Assembly (NCBI GenBank): GCA_903847405.1
Contig: CAINDP010000137.1
Coordinates: forward strand, 1-64,000
From: an uncultured Myxococcales bacterium
GTDB taxonomy: Bacteria; Myxococcota_A; UBA9042; DTJE01
DNA length: 64,000 bases
Direction of reading: 5' to 3'
The notes under the pieces were generated by a model, which saw only the letters and a program-made list of their open reading frames with translations, searched no databases and was not told the DNA's origin. This document shows, piece by piece, positions 27,112 through 37,466 of the stretch. How positions within the stretch are numbered: position 1 is the first letter of the stretch; each line of letters begins with the position of its first letter. A program made the translations under genes and the position numbers.

Positions 27112-28779
27112 TTGAGTTTCGATCAATCCATGGTTCCCGAAGGTTCCACCAGTTCCGAAGCCCCCGTGGGCACGTTCCACGAATTCGGCCTGCACGCGGA
27201 CCTGATGCGCGGCGTGACCGACATGGGCTTCGCGAAGCCCACCCCCATCCAGGCCATCGCGATCCCGCCCCTGATGGAAGGACGGGACGTGCTGGGCGCC
27301 GCGGCCACCGGCTCGGGCAAGACGGCGGCCTTCCTGCTGCCGATCCTGCACCGGCTGATGGACCGGCCCCGGGGCGTCACGCGCGTCCTGATCCTGGAGC
27401 CGACCCGCGAACTGGCGGCCCAGGTCGTCGAGCACATGGCCGAGTTGGCCCGGCACACGCGGCTCCGCGGCGCCTCGGTCTTCGGCGGCGTGGGCATGGG
27501 CCCGCAGGTCGACGCGTTCCGCCGCGGCGTGGACGTGATCGTCGCGACGCCCGGGCGCCTGCTGGACCACATGCAGAACGACTACGCGCGCCTGTCGAAC
27601 CTGGACGTCCTGGTCGTGGACGAGGCCGACCGCATGCTGGACATGGGCTTCCTGCCCGACGTCAAGCGCGTGCTGGCCCAGTTGCCCGCGAAGCGCCAGA
27701 CGATGCTGTTCTCGGCGACGATGCCGCAGCCGATCGTGGACCTGTCCCGCGGCCTCCTGAAGGACGCCGTGGCGCTGAACATCCACCGGAAGGCCGCGCC
27801 GGCCAAGGGAATCACGCACCACGTCTACCCGGTGCCCCAGGACATGAAGCCCGCGCTGCTGGTCGAACTGCTGGCGAAGACGGACTACGAAAGCGTGCTG
27901 GCCTTCACCCGGACGAAGCACCGGGCGAACCGCCTGGCCGACCTGCTGGAAAAGCAGGGCGTCGCCTGCACGCGCATCCACGGCAACCGCAGCCAGACGC
28001 GGCGTACCGAGGCCCTGTCGGGGTTCAAGGACGGGAAGTTCCGGGTCATGGTGGCGACGGACATCGCCGCCCGTGGCATCGACATCGAGGAACTGGCCCT
28101 GGTGGTCAACGTGGACGTGCCGCACATGGCCGAGGACTACATCCACCGGGTGGGCCGCACCGCGCGCGCCAACGCCCTGGGCGTGGCCATCACGCTGGTG
28201 TCCCCCGAGGAGGAGGACGATCTGCGGGCCATCGAGCGGGTCCTGAACACCCGCATGCCCCGGGAGCGCCTGGAGGGCTTCGACTACAACCGCAAGGCCG
28301 CCGAGCACTTCGAAGTGCCGATCGGCGTGCGGATCGCCGAGATCCGGGCGCGCAAGGCCGACGAGCGGGCCCGCGGCCGGGAGAAGGCAGACCGCAAGGC
28401 GGCGGCCCAGGGAGGTGCCCCGGCGCCGCGGTCTGCACAGCCTGCACGGGCGCCTGCGCCGGCACGGCGGCCGATGGAAGCCGCCCCGCGGCGTCCCGAA
28501 CCGCAGCGTTACGCCGAGGCGCCCAGGCGCCCGGAACCCCAGCGGTATGCCGAGGCGCCCAGGCGTCCCGAGCCGCCCCGCTACGCCGAACCGCCACGCC
28601 GCGTCGAGGCGGCGCAGGACACCGGCTCGCCGGACCGCTACAACATCCCGTCCCCGCGGCGCGACGACGCCGGCAGTGCGCCCGCCGCCACCGCTTCCCA
28701 CCAGGACTCCTGGGTGCGCAACGCCGCATCGGGACGTTCGGCGACGACCCACCGCTTCAACGGCGGACGGCGCGACTAG
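27112..28779 (+). CDS. rhlE: DEAD-box RNA helicase, RhlE type, with repetitive basic C-terminal tail
   Basis: All core motifs are present: Q motif GFAKPTPIQ, motif I AATGSGKTAA, Ia PTRELAAQ, II VDEADRMLDMGF, III SAT, V ATDIAARGID and VI HRVGRTARA. The ~375-residue core is followed by an RNA-binding-like tail rich in Arg, Pro and Ala, with repeats of the type RRPEPQRYAEAP. It should unwind structured RNA in ribosome assembly or mRNA turnover. I chose the TTG at 27112 (MSFDQS), 8 nt after GAGGAG; an ATG six codons later is the alternative. The product is 555 aa. The JAMM-motif gene follows 107 nt downstream on the same strand. Confidence 0.93.
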   Translation: MSFDQSMVPEGSTSSEAPVGTFHEFGLHADLMRGVTDMGFAKPTPIQAIAIPPLMEGRDVLGAAATGSGKTAAFLLPILHRLMDRPRGVTRVLILEPTRELAAQVVEHMAELARHTRLRGASVFGGVGMGPQVDAFRRGVDVIVATPGRLLDHMQNDYARLSNLDVLVVDEADRMLDMGFLPDVKRVLAQLPAKRQTMLFSATMPQPIVDLSRGLLKDAVALNIHRKAAPAKGITHHVYPVPQDMKPALLVELLAKTDYESVLAFTRTKHRANRLADLLEKQGVACTRIHGNRSQTRRTEALSGFKDGKFRVMVATDIAARGIDIEELALVVNVDVPHMAEDYIHRVGRTARANALGVAITLVSPEEEDDLRAIERVLNTRMPRERLEGFDYNRKAAEHFEVPIGVRIAEIRARKADERARGREKADRKAAAQGGAPAPRSAQPARAPAPARRPMEAAPRRPEPQRYAEAPRRPEPQRYAEAPRRPEPPRYAEPPRRVEAAQDTGSPDRYNIPSPRRDDAGSAPAATASHQDSWVRNAASGRSATTHRFNGGRRD

Positions 28780-28886
28780 GGTCCGCGGTCCCGGGAGCCT
28801 CTGCGCGATCCCCCGCCCACGCCTCGCCTTGCCCCCGACCTCGCCCCGGCAGCACAATGGGCCCTGGCCCCAGCGGAGGCCCGCCC

Positions 28887-29627
28887 GTGAGCAAGGTGGA
28901 AGAACGGAACCCGCACGGATACTACGTGCGGGTGTCCGAGGACGCCCTGGTGCAACTGGTGCTGGCGGGCCTGGAGGCCTATTGCGTGGACCACGCCCAC
29001 GACGGCCGGCGACGATCGGGCGTCGAAACCTACGGGACGTTGTGGGGCCACCAGGTGCACGTCGGCAAGAACGGGCCGACCGTGTACTGCATCAGCCAGG
29101 TGGGCATCGACACCTCGGCCGAGCGCGCCCGGGACTCGGTCCACCCCTCCAGCGAGGCGCTGACGCTGAAGCGCGAGATCATGGCGTCGCTGTGGCCGCA
29201 CTACGAGTTCCTGGGCGACGTGCACACGCACCCCTACGGCCACGTTTCCAAGGTCTCGTCGGTGGAGCGGGGCTTCAGCGACGTGGACATCCGCGACATC
29301 ACCCACAATTCCGGCTACTGGGACGACCTGGGCTACCGGGTGGGCATGGTGCTGTCCATCGCCTGGCTGAAGCGCGCGGTGCCCGACCCGAAGGTCGAGT
29401 TCCTGGACGACGGCAGCCTGCGGATCACGCTGAAGAACGTGCGGATGTGGCTGAAGGCCTACGTGGCGTACTCGGTGGGACGGACGCCGCCCGAACTGGC
29501 GGTCACGGGGGAATGGGTCGTGATCGATTGCCCGGGCCTGACCGGCCTCAGCCTGCATTACGGGCCCATGGGAAAGGTGGCGACCGGCCGCAAGCGGAGC
29601 TACGTGCCCGCCGACCGCGGTCGATAG
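28887..29627 (+). CDS. stand-alone JAMM/MPN-motif metalloprotease-like protein
   Basis: This 246-aa protein starts at a GTG with GGAGG 8 nt upstream. It shows the spaced JAMM residues: Glu47 in GVETYGTLWG, then FLGDVHTHPYG (His113, His115), and GFSDVD (Ser131, Asp134). The His-to-Ser spacing is somewhat longer than in textbook JAMM proteins, so the zinc site is likely but unproven. JAMM proteins cleave isopeptide or peptide bonds, for example in ubiquitin-like or Cys biosynthesis systems. No ubiquitin-like or E1-like gene is next to it, so its target is unknown. It has no signal peptide. Confidence 0.65.
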   Translation: MSKVEERNPHGYYVRVSEDALVQLVLAGLEAYCVDHAHDGRRRSGVETYGTLWGHQVHVGKNGPTVYCISQVGIDTSAERARDSVHPSSEALTLKREIMASLWPHYEFLGDVHTHPYGHVSKVSSVERGFSDVDIRDITHNSGYWDDLGYRVGMVLSIAWLKRAVPDPKVEFLDDGSLRITLKNVRMWLKAYVAYSVGRTPPELAVTGEWVVIDCPGLTGLSLHYGPMGKVATGRKRSYVPADRGR

Positions 29628-29689
29628 GCGGACGGAACGGGTCGTGCTAGCCTCGATCCGTCATCCATCCACCGCAAAGGAGGTACGCC

Positions 29690-30460
29690 ATGGACCTGAA
29701 GGGCAAGGTGGCCGTGGTCACCGGGGGCGCGTCGGGCATCGGCCTGGCGATCGCCCAGGGATTCGCGCGCAAGGGGGCGCTGGTGGTCCTGGCCGACATC
29801 AACGAGGCGGCCGTCCGCCAGGCGGTGGCGACCCTCCAGGAAACCGGGGGCACCGCGTCCGGCGTCGCCTGCGACGTGCGGGACGAGGCCCAGGTGTCGA
29901 ACCTGATGGACACCGCGGTGCGGCTGCACGGACGCCTGGACGTGGTCGTGGCCAGCGCCGGGATCCTGCGCGACGGGATGCTGCTGAAGGTGGACAAGGA
30001 AACCGGAAAGGTCGCCAGCCGGCTGGCCCTGCAGCAGTGGCAAAGCGTCCTGGACGTGAACCTGACCGGCGTGTTCCTGACGGGTCGCGAGGCCGCGGCC
30101 CGCATGGTGGACCTGGGAAACGGCGGCGTGGTGATCCTGATGTCGTCCATCGCCCGCTCGGGCAACTTCGGCCAGAGCGCCTACTCGGCGGCCAAGGCCG
30201 GCGTGGTGGCCCTGGCGGTGTCCTGGTCCCGGGAACTGGCGCGCCATGGCATCCGCGTGAACGCCATCGCCCCCGGGTTCATCGAAACCCCGATGGTCAT
30301 GCACGACATGAAGCCGGAGGCCCTGGAAAAGTTCCGCGCCACCATCCCGGTGGGGCGCATGGGCCGTCCCGACGAGATCGCACAGACCGCGGCCTACATC
30401 GTGGACTGCGATCTGCTGACGGGCTCCTGCATCGACGTGACGGGCGGCGTGCGGCTGTAG
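29690..30460 (+). CDS. short-chain dehydrogenase/reductase, FabG-like
   Basis: The 256-aa protein has the NAD(P)-binding TGGASGIG, the ASAG variant of the NNAG motif, catalytic Ser in LMSSIA and YSAAK with the catalytic Tyr and Lys, followed by VNAIAPGFIETPM. It resembles 3-oxoacyl-ACP reductases, but the substrate cannot be told from the sequence. The stretch LLKVDKETGKVASRL around residue 101 is an insertion relative to short FabG forms. AAGGAGG precedes the ATG. The next gene, a glycerophosphodiesterase, starts 22 nt after its stop. Confidence 0.92.
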   Translation: MDLKGKVAVVTGGASGIGLAIAQGFARKGALVVLADINEAAVRQAVATLQETGGTASGVACDVRDEAQVSNLMDTAVRLHGRLDVVVASAGILRDGMLLKVDKETGKVASRLALQQWQSVLDVNLTGVFLTGREAAARMVDLGNGGVVILMSSIARSGNFGQSAYSAAKAGVVALAVSWSRELARHGIRVNAIAPGFIETPMVMHDMKPEALEKFRATIPVGRMGRPDEIAQTAAYIVDCDLLTGSCIDVTGGVRL

Positions 30461-30482
30461 TGCATTGAGTTGAAGGAGTTTC

Positions 30483-31391
30483 ATGAGCCTGCGCACCCCC
30501 GCGATCCTTGCCATGGCAGGTGCCCTGTTGGCGACGTCCACCGCGATCGGGGCCGACACCCCCGGCCGGACACCGGTGCTGGTCATCGGCCACCGGGGCG
30601 CCCGTGCGGTGCGCCCGGAAAACACGCCCGCCGCATTCGCTTACGCCCTGCAGGCCGGCGTGGACGCGATCGAACTGGATCTGGCCGTGACCCGCGACGA
30701 CCGACTGGTGGTGGTCCACGATCCCCAGGTGAACGGGGACCTCTGCCTGGGCCCCGACGGGAAGCGGATCACCGAGCGCACCGCGATCCGGGCCCTGACC
30801 CTCGCCGAGGTCCGGCGCCTGGACTGCGGGACGCTGCGCAACCCGCGCTTCCCCGACCAGGTCCCGGTCCCGGGCCAGCGCATCCCGACCTTCGAGGAGG
30901 TGATCGCCCTGGTGCGCGGCGCGACCGGCCCGACCGCGGCCACCGTGCGCCTGCTGGTCGAAATGAAGACCGTCCCGGGCCGGCCCGACCTGGGCCCGCC
31001 GCCCGATCGACTGGCCGAGTTGCTGGTCGCGGCGGTGCGCGCGTCGGGATTCGCGGACCGGATCACCCTGCAGTCCTTCGATCACCGGGTCCTGACGGCG
31101 GTGCGGGCCCTGGATCCGACGATCGCGCTGTCGGCCCTGGTGGGCGAAAACCGCCTGGCCGACCCCGTCGCCGTGGCGAAGGCGGCGGGCGCCGGGGTGC
31201 TGGCGCCCCATCACGAGTGGATCGACGCCATCGACGTCCGGGCGCTGCACGCGGCCGGGATCCGCGTCCTGCCCTGGACCGCCAACGGGGCGGCGGCCTG
31301 GGATCGGCTGCTGGACCTGGGCGTGGACGGGATCATCACGGACGATCCGACGGGACTGATCGGGCATCTGCGCGGGAAAGGACTGCGCTAG
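30483..31391 (+). CDS. secreted glycerophosphodiester phosphodiesterase (GDPD)
   Basis: The 302-aa protein has a signal peptide (ATSTAIGAD) and the GDPD signature: IGHRGARAVRPENT, AIELDLAVTRDD and VVVHDP, which supply the His and Glu/Asp metal and catalytic residues. It hydrolyses glycerophosphodiesters to sn-glycerol 3-phosphate and an alcohol in the periplasm. Later TM-barrel segments IPTFEEV, LLVEMKT, LQSFDH and PWTANG are in order, so it looks active. AAGGAG lies 4 nt before the ATG. Its 3' end overlaps the convergent lgt gene by 56 bp. Confidence 0.93.
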   Translation: MSLRTPAILAMAGALLATSTAIGADTPGRTPVLVIGHRGARAVRPENTPAAFAYALQAGVDAIELDLAVTRDDRLVVVHDPQVNGDLCLGPDGKRITERTAIRALTLAEVRRLDCGTLRNPRFPDQVPVPGQRIPTFEEVIALVRGATGPTAATVRLLVEMKTVPGRPDLGPPPDRLAELLVAAVRASGFADRITLQSFDHRVLTAVRALDPTIALSALVGENRLADPVAVAKAAGAGVLAPHHEWIDAIDVRALHAAGIRVLPWTANGAAAWDRLLDLGVDGIITDDPTGLIGHLRGKGLR

Positions 31392-32187
31392 AAACGGCCA
31401 CCACGATCCCCAGCAGAACCATCCCCAGCGCGACGACCTGTGCGTCCCGAAGGCCCAGGAAGCGGTCGGGCCGATCCTCGGACAGGCGGATGAACTCCAC
31501 GGCAAAGCGCGACAGGCCCGCCAGCACCAGGTAGATCGCGAACAGCAGGCCCGGGATGCGGAGCCGCGTGCGCAGGAACCACAGCAGCCCGAACAGCGCG
31601 AAGGCCCCCAGGGCCTCGTAGACCGGCGTCGGGTGGACCGACAGCCACGTCGGATCCGGGGCGTTGAGCGGGCAGATGTCGTAGCGGAACCCCTGGACCT
31701 CGCAAGGCGAAGGCACCATGCCGTTGGGGTAGGCCATGCAGGCGACGTCGTGCCACCAGCCCGGGGCGCAGGGAATCCCGAAGTCCCCGTCCCCGGCCAG
31801 GTGGCACCCGATCCGGCCGAACCCGTAGCCCGAGGCCAGCGGCGGGGCCACCGCGTCCACCATCACCCGCAGGGGCAGGCGCCGCAGCAGGTAGTAGGCG
31901 ATGAAGACGGTCGCGGCCAGGATCAGGCCGCCGTGCCACGTCAGGCCGCTGCCCGACCACAGGTCGGACCACTCGAAACTGGGCGCCTCGGTGAACAGGT
32001 AGGCCAGTTTCGCCCCGATCAGGCCCGAGGTGACGCCCAGGAAGACCGTCGTTTCGGCGACGGCCGGATCGATCCCGCGGCGACGCAGGTCGCGGGCCAG
32101 CAGCCACCACGCGGTCAGGAACCCGATGGCCATCATCACGCCGTAGGAACCGACACGGAATGGCTGTTCGATCACCCAGGGCCACAT
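31336..32187 (-). CDS. lgt: prolipoprotein diacylglyceryl transferase
   Basis: The 283-aa polytopic protein has about seven membrane helices and the Lgt landmarks: LTWHGGL, the GYGFGRIGCHLAGDGDFG variant of the Lgt signature, and HPTPVYE. It transfers diacylglycerol from phosphatidylglycerol to the lipobox Cys of prelipoproteins, the first step of lipoprotein maturation. This is relevant here because the window encodes at least seven predicted lipoproteins. An insertion with several Cys (CAPGWWHDVACMAYP, CEVQGFRYDICP) lies before HPTPVYE. Confidence 0.94.
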   Translation of the reverse strand: MWPWVIEQPFRVGSYGVMMAIGFLTAWWLLARDLRRRGIDPAVAETTVFLGVTSGLIGAKLAYLFTEAPSFEWSDLWSGSGLTWHGGLILAATVFIAYYLLRRLPLRVMVDAVAPPLASGYGFGRIGCHLAGDGDFGIPCAPGWWHDVACMAYPNGMVPSPCEVQGFRYDICPLNAPDPTWLSVHPTPVYEALGAFALFGLLWFLRTRLRIPGLLFAIYLVLAGLSRFAVEFIRLSEDRPDRFLGLRDAQVVALGMVLLGIVVAVSSAVLSRADARSVPSDRP

Positions 32188-32309
32188 GGTCGCGCCTCGA
32201 TCAGGGGCCCGGAGGATGGGACGGACCGCGGGCGCGTGTCAAGCCGGGGGGAGGGGATGAAACGGATCGGGGCCCGGAACGATTCATTGATCGTCCCGAG
32301 GAGGCCGCG

Positions 32310-33398
32310 ATGCAACTGCGACTGGAACCTGCGCCCGACCTGCGGGCGCCCGGGGACCCCCTGGCGATCCGGCGGCACCGCGACCTGCTGGCCCGGTGGG
32401 CGTCCCGAAACGACGGGGCGCCCCCGGCCGTCGACCCGGAACGGCAGTTGCGCCAGGAAACGGACCGCATGGCCAGGACCGGCTGGCGCTACTGGATCCC
32501 GGACACCACCCGCCTGGCCCGGCGCCTGGGGCCCGACGCGCCCGACCTGCTGTTCGCCGCGGGAACGCCGGACCTGGCCACCCCGACCGTCGCGGTGGTC
32601 GGGACGCGCCGCCCGGATGCCTACGGCCTGGCCATGGCGCGGCGGATCGGTGGCGCGCTGGCCCGGGTCGGCGCCGTGGTGGCCAGCGGCGGGGCCCTGG
32701 GGATCGACGGGGCCGCCCACGAAGCCGCGCTGGAGGCCGGAGGCCGGACGATCGCCGTGCTGGGCGGCGGCCTGGGCGTGCCGCACCCGCCCTCGCACAG
32801 GGCGCTGTTCGACCGGATCGCCGCCGCGCCCGGGTGCTGCGTGCTGTCGGAGGCGCCCTGCCTGGGCCCCGCCCGGCCGTTCAGTTTTCCCCAGCGCAAC
32901 CGCCTGCTGGCGGCCCTGGCCGACGCGGTCGTGGTCGTGCAGGCAGGCGTGCCCTCGGGGGCGCTGATCACCGCCCAGCGGGCGAAGGGCCTGGACGTCC
33001 CGGTCTTCGCGGTGCCCGGAGACGCCTGGTACGAGCGATCGGCGGGGACGCTGGCGTTGCTGCGGGCCGGCGCCCGGGTCTTCGCGTGCCCCGGCGACCT
33101 CGCCGAGGTCCCGGACCTGGCGGGGATCCAGCGCGCGCCCTGGCCCCGGCCCGGCAGCCGTCCGCTGGGCCTGCCGTCGCCGTGGGAACCGGCACCGTCC
33201 GCCGCCCCGACCGCCCTTCCGCCGGACGCGGACGCGGCGATGGCCGTGATCGCGGGGGGTGCCCGCAGCGTCGACGAAATCGTGGCCGTCCTGCCCCTGC
33301 ACGCGGGCCGCGTCCAGGCCGCCCTGCTGTCCCTGGAGATCGCGGGACTGGTGAGGGTGCTGCCCGGGGGGCTGGTGGTGCCGCTGCGGGAAAACTAG
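32310..33398 (+). CDS. dprA: DNA-processing protein DprA
   Basis: The 362-aa protein has the DprA Rossmann-like core: VAVVGTRRPDAYG, ASGGALGIDGAAHEAAL, AVLGGGLG, FPQRNRLLAALADAVVVVQA and VFAVPGD. A C-terminal winged-helix-like segment (GGARSVDEIVAVLPLHAGRV) follows. DprA binds incoming single-stranded DNA and loads RecA in natural transformation. GAGGAGG lies 5 nt before the ATG. The N-terminal ~90 residues before the core are short of a full SAM domain. It ends tail to tail with the hydrolase gene, whose stop shares the same CTAG. Confidence 0.93.
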   Translation: MQLRLEPAPDLRAPGDPLAIRRHRDLLARWASRNDGAPPAVDPERQLRQETDRMARTGWRYWIPDTTRLARRLGPDAPDLLFAAGTPDLATPTVAVVGTRRPDAYGLAMARRIGGALARVGAVVASGGALGIDGAAHEAALEAGGRTIAVLGGGLGVPHPPSHRALFDRIAAAPGCCVLSEAPCLGPARPFSFPQRNRLLAALADAVVVVQAGVPSGALITAQRAKGLDVPVFAVPGDAWYERSAGTLALLRAGARVFACPGDLAEVPDLAGIQRAPWPRPGSRPLGLPSPWEPAPSAAPTALPPDADAAMAVIAGGARSVDEIVAVLPLHAGRVQAALLSLEIAGLVRVLPGGLVVPLREN

Positions 33399-34240
33399 AA
33401 GATCTTCGCGTCGTGCAGCCACCGCAGGATGACGTCGGACACCGCACCCGGCTGCTCCAGCGGCAGCATGTGCCCGGTCCCCGGCACCTCGATGGACTGC
33501 CCGTTGGGGATCAGCCGGTCGAACTTCCGGACCGCGCCCCGGGTCAGGGCGTCGGAGTGCCGGCCCCGGACCAGCAGCGTGGGCACCGGCGAACGCCGCA
33601 CCCAGTCCCAGGCATCGGCCGGGGTGGTCCGGAAGATGGCGGCTTCCCAGGCCTTCGGATAGCGCAGGCGCAGCCCGCCCTCGGGCACCTCGGCCAGGCC
33701 GGTGTCCAGGTAGGCCTCGAAGCACTCGTCCCGGAAGGGCCGGAACAGCGCCTTGTCGCGCCACGCGGCCCGGGCCTCCGCCCGGGTCCCCCACCGGTCC
33801 CGCCGCCGCAGCGCGCCGGCCACGATCGGCGTGCGATCCAGGCGCCGCAGGCGCTGCAACCATCCCCAGGCGAACGAAATCGGTCCCGCGAAGAACGACG
33901 GGTCCACCAGGACCAGGGCCCGGAACAGGCCCGGATCCTCGACCGCCGCCCACAGGCTGGTGATCGCGCCCAGGCTGTGGCCCATGCCCAGGCCGCCCCG
34001 GAAGCGATGCGACTGCAGGGCCACCTGGAGGTCCCCGACCAGCGGCGACCAGTCGGGCAGGCGCGTCGCATCCGCGCCGGGCCACAGGGGACGCGACTCC
34101 AGGCTGGCCACGCGGAAGTGGGGCAGGAAGTTCCGCAGGAAAGCGCCGTAGGTCCGCGGCGGAAAGCCGTTGGCGTGGCCGAAGTGCAGGGGCGGGCCCT
34201 TGCCGCCCCACTCGATCCAGGCCCCCGGGGGCACCCTCAT
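33395..34240 (-). CDS. alpha/beta-hydrolase fold enzyme
   Basis: The 281-aa protein shows the alpha/beta-hydrolase pattern: LHFGHANGFPPRTYG near the N-terminus (oxyanion region), the nucleophile elbow GMGHSLGAI (Ser), an acidic residue after VPTLLVRGRHSD, and a final GTGHMLPLEQP containing the catalytic His. The substrate is unknown. No clear ribosome-binding site precedes the ATG, and the gap to the NUDIX gene is only 35 nt, so it probably relies on co-transcription in the alr-hemL-NUDIX-hydrolase run. Its stop codon overlaps that of dprA. Confidence 0.88.
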   Translation of the reverse strand: MRVPPGAWIEWGGKGPPLHFGHANGFPPRTYGAFLRNFLPHFRVASLESRPLWPGADATRLPDWSPLVGDLQVALQSHRFRGGLGMGHSLGAITSLWAAVEDPGLFRALVLVDPSFFAGPISFAWGWLQRLRRLDRTPIVAGALRRRDRWGTRAEARAAWRDKALFRPFRDECFEAYLDTGLAEVPEGGLRLRYPKAWEAAIFRTTPADAWDWVRRSPVPTLLVRGRHSDALTRGAVRKFDRLIPNGQSIEVPGTGHMLPLEQPGAVSDVILRWLHDAKIF

Positions 34241-34275
34241 CGGGTTCGAACGGCCGACGTCGCCCGCTTCGCCGC

Positions 34276-34845
34276 TCACCGGCCCGTCCCCTCGGCGAGG
34301 ACCCGCCGGGCGAAGAGCAGCGCGTTGATCACCAGGGCATGATCGATCGCGCCGGACCGGATCATCGCGTCCACCTCGTCCCAGGTGGCCTCGAAACTGC
34401 TGATGTCCTCCCGCTCCTCCAGGTGCAGATGCCCGTCGGGCCGGGCACCGATCGCCACGAAGGTGTGCAGGAAGTTTCGCTGGATCGCGGGGTTCGGCCG
34501 CAGCTTCCCGGTCCGGACCACCGTGTCGCAGCGGTACCCGGTTTCCTCCTCCAGTTCGCGCGCGGCGCTGTGCTGCGGATCCTCGCCGGGATCGACCATG
34601 CCGCCCGGCACCTCGATGGCGACCTCGTCGGACCCGGCCCGCCACTGGCGGATCAGGACGACCTTCCCCTCGGGCGTCACCGGGACCACGTTCACCCAGT
34701 CGACGGACAGGATCACGTAGAAGGGGAACTCCCCGGCGCCGTCCGGCCGGGCGTAGGTCTCGTCCGCCATCCGGAAGATGCGGTAGTCGGCCACGACCTT
34801 CTCGTTGACCCGCCGCCAGGGCTGGACGCCCTCCTTCGCTGTCAT
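34276..34845 (-). CDS. NUDIX hydrolase, ADP-ribose pyrophosphatase-like
   Basis: The 189-aa protein has a complete Nudix box with GMVDPGED then AARELEEETGY, matching GX5EX7REUXEEXGU, preceded by VVLIRQWR. The ADPRase-type organisation (RQWR before EVPGG and RPNPAIQ after the box) suggests hydrolysis of ADP-ribose or a related nucleoside diphosphate sugar. AAGGGG lies upstream of the ATG. It follows hemL by 27 nt in the same direction. Confidence 0.92.
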   Translation of the reverse strand: MTAKEGVQPWRRVNEKVVADYRIFRMADETYARPDGAGEFPFYVILSVDWVNVVPVTPEGKVVLIRQWRAGSDEVAIEVPGGMVDPGEDPQHSAARELEEETGYRCDTVVRTGKLRPNPAIQRNFLHTFVAIGARPDGHLHLEEREDISSFEATWDEVDAMIRSGAIDHALVINALLFARRVLAEGTGR

Positions 34846-34872
34846 GCAATCACCCCTTGCGTGCCCGCGTCG

Positions 34873-36174
<1,302 letters not shown>

Positions 36175-36190
36175 CGCACCCTCCCCATGG

Positions 36191-37333
36191 TCAAACCGCC
36201 ACCCGAGGCACCGACTCGGCGATCCGGGTCGTGACCTCGTAGTTGATCGTTCCCGCCCACATCGCGACCTGTTCGGCCGTGACCGCGTCGTCGCCCGATC
36301 GCCCGATCAGCACGACCTCGTCGCCCGCCGCCACGCCCGGCACGTCGCTGACGTCCACCATCACCATGTTCATGCACACCCGGCCCCGGACCTGCGCCCG
36401 CATCCCGCGGACCAGCACGTACGCCGCGTTCGACATCCCGCGGTCGTACCCGTCGTAGTACCCGACCGGCAGCACCGCGATGCGCGTGTCGTGGGTGGTC
36501 CGGTGGGTCCGCCCGTACCCGATGTACTCGCCCGCGGGCACCGTCTTGACCTGGGCGACCTGCGTCTTCCAGGCCAGGGCCGGCCGCAGCAGAAGGCGAT
36601 CCCGGTGGGTCAGCGTGGCCGACACGAGGGTTTCGTTCGACGGCCACATCCCGTACGCCGAGATCCCCACCCGAACCATGTCCAGGTGGGCCTCGGGCCA
36701 CAGGATCGTCGCCGCCGAGTTCGCGATGTCGCCCTTCAGGTCCGGCAGCCCCTCGTCCCGCAGGGCCGCCAGCCCCGCCTTGAAGGTCGCCAGTTGCTGG
36801 CGGGCGTACGCATGGTCCGTCGTGTCCTCGACGTCGGCGAAATGCGTGGCCACCGCCGCGATGGCCACCCCGGAAAGGCCCGCCGCGTGGCGTACCAACT
36901 GCCGGGCCTCGTCCAGCCCGACGCCCTGGCGGTTCGTCCCGGTTTCCAGTTTCAGGTGCACCCGGACCCGTCGTCCCGAACCCGCCGCCGCGGCGTCCAG
37001 CGCATCCAGCAGGTCACTGTCGTAGGCCACCAGGCTGACGCCCAGCCCCACCGCCTCCCCCGCCTGCTCCGGCGTGACGCGCCCGACCACGTGCAGCGGC
37101 AACGCAACTCCCGCCTCGTGCAGGACCGACGCTTCCCACAGATCGTTGACGCACAGGACGTCGGCCCCCGCCTCGGCGAAGGCCCGGGCCGCCAGCACCA
37201 GCCCGTGGCCGTACCCGTTCGCCTTCACGGTCGGCGCCAGCAGGCACGCCGGCCCGACCAGCCGCCGGAACTCGGCGATGTTGGCCTGCAACGCGCCCCG
37301 CGAGATTTCGCACCAGGTCAGCCGCTGCACCAT
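36191..37333 (-). CDS. alr: alanine racemase
   Basis: The 380-aa protein has the PLP-lysine motif APTVKANGYGHG near the N-terminus, KLETGTNRQGV, HFADVED, RVGISAYGMWPS, and the region VGYYDGYDRGMSN that carries the catalytic Tyr. It converts L-Ala to D-Ala for peptidoglycan. GGAGGGAG lies just before the ATG. A TAGAAT box (minus strand, 37360-37355) sits 22 nt upstream without a good -35 partner. The divergent thyX promoter overlaps this control region. Confidence 0.95.
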   Translation of the reverse strand: MVQRLTWCEISRGALQANIAEFRRLVGPACLLAPTVKANGYGHGLVLAARAFAEAGADVLCVNDLWEASVLHEAGVALPLHVVGRVTPEQAGEAVGLGVSLVAYDSDLLDALDAAAAGSGRRVRVHLKLETGTNRQGVGLDEARQLVRHAAGLSGVAIAAVATHFADVEDTTDHAYARQQLATFKAGLAALRDEGLPDLKGDIANSAATILWPEAHLDMVRVGISAYGMWPSNETLVSATLTHRDRLLLRPALAWKTQVAQVKTVPAGEYIGYGRTHRTTHDTRIAVLPVGYYDGYDRGMSNAAYVLVRGMRAQVRGRVCMNMVMVDVSDVPGVAAGDEVVLIGRSGDDAVTAEQVAMWAGTINYEVTTRIAESVPRVAV

Positions 37334-37378
37334 GGCTCCCTCCGCGACCGGGGCATTCTAGCACCACACCCGCCCGGG

Positions 37379-37407
37379 TTGACCTGCCCGCGCCCCGGGA
37401 CTACCGT
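37379..37407 (+). promoter_or_regulatory. sigma-70 promoter of the ThyX-like gene
   Basis: TTGACC (37379-37384) and TACCGT (37402-37407) are 17 nt apart, about 60 nt before the GTG start. The spacing is ideal and the -35 box is close to consensus. Confidence 0.6.
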
Positions 37408-37466
37408 ACGGCCATCCCCGGTTGTAGCCCGTTCCCACCGAACCGGGGCCCAGCAAGGAGGCGATC

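Noticed and set aside
37334-37466. Riboswitch in the alr-thyX intergenic region
   Set aside because: The 133 nt are explained by promoter boxes and ribosome-binding sites; I see no aptamer-like structure.
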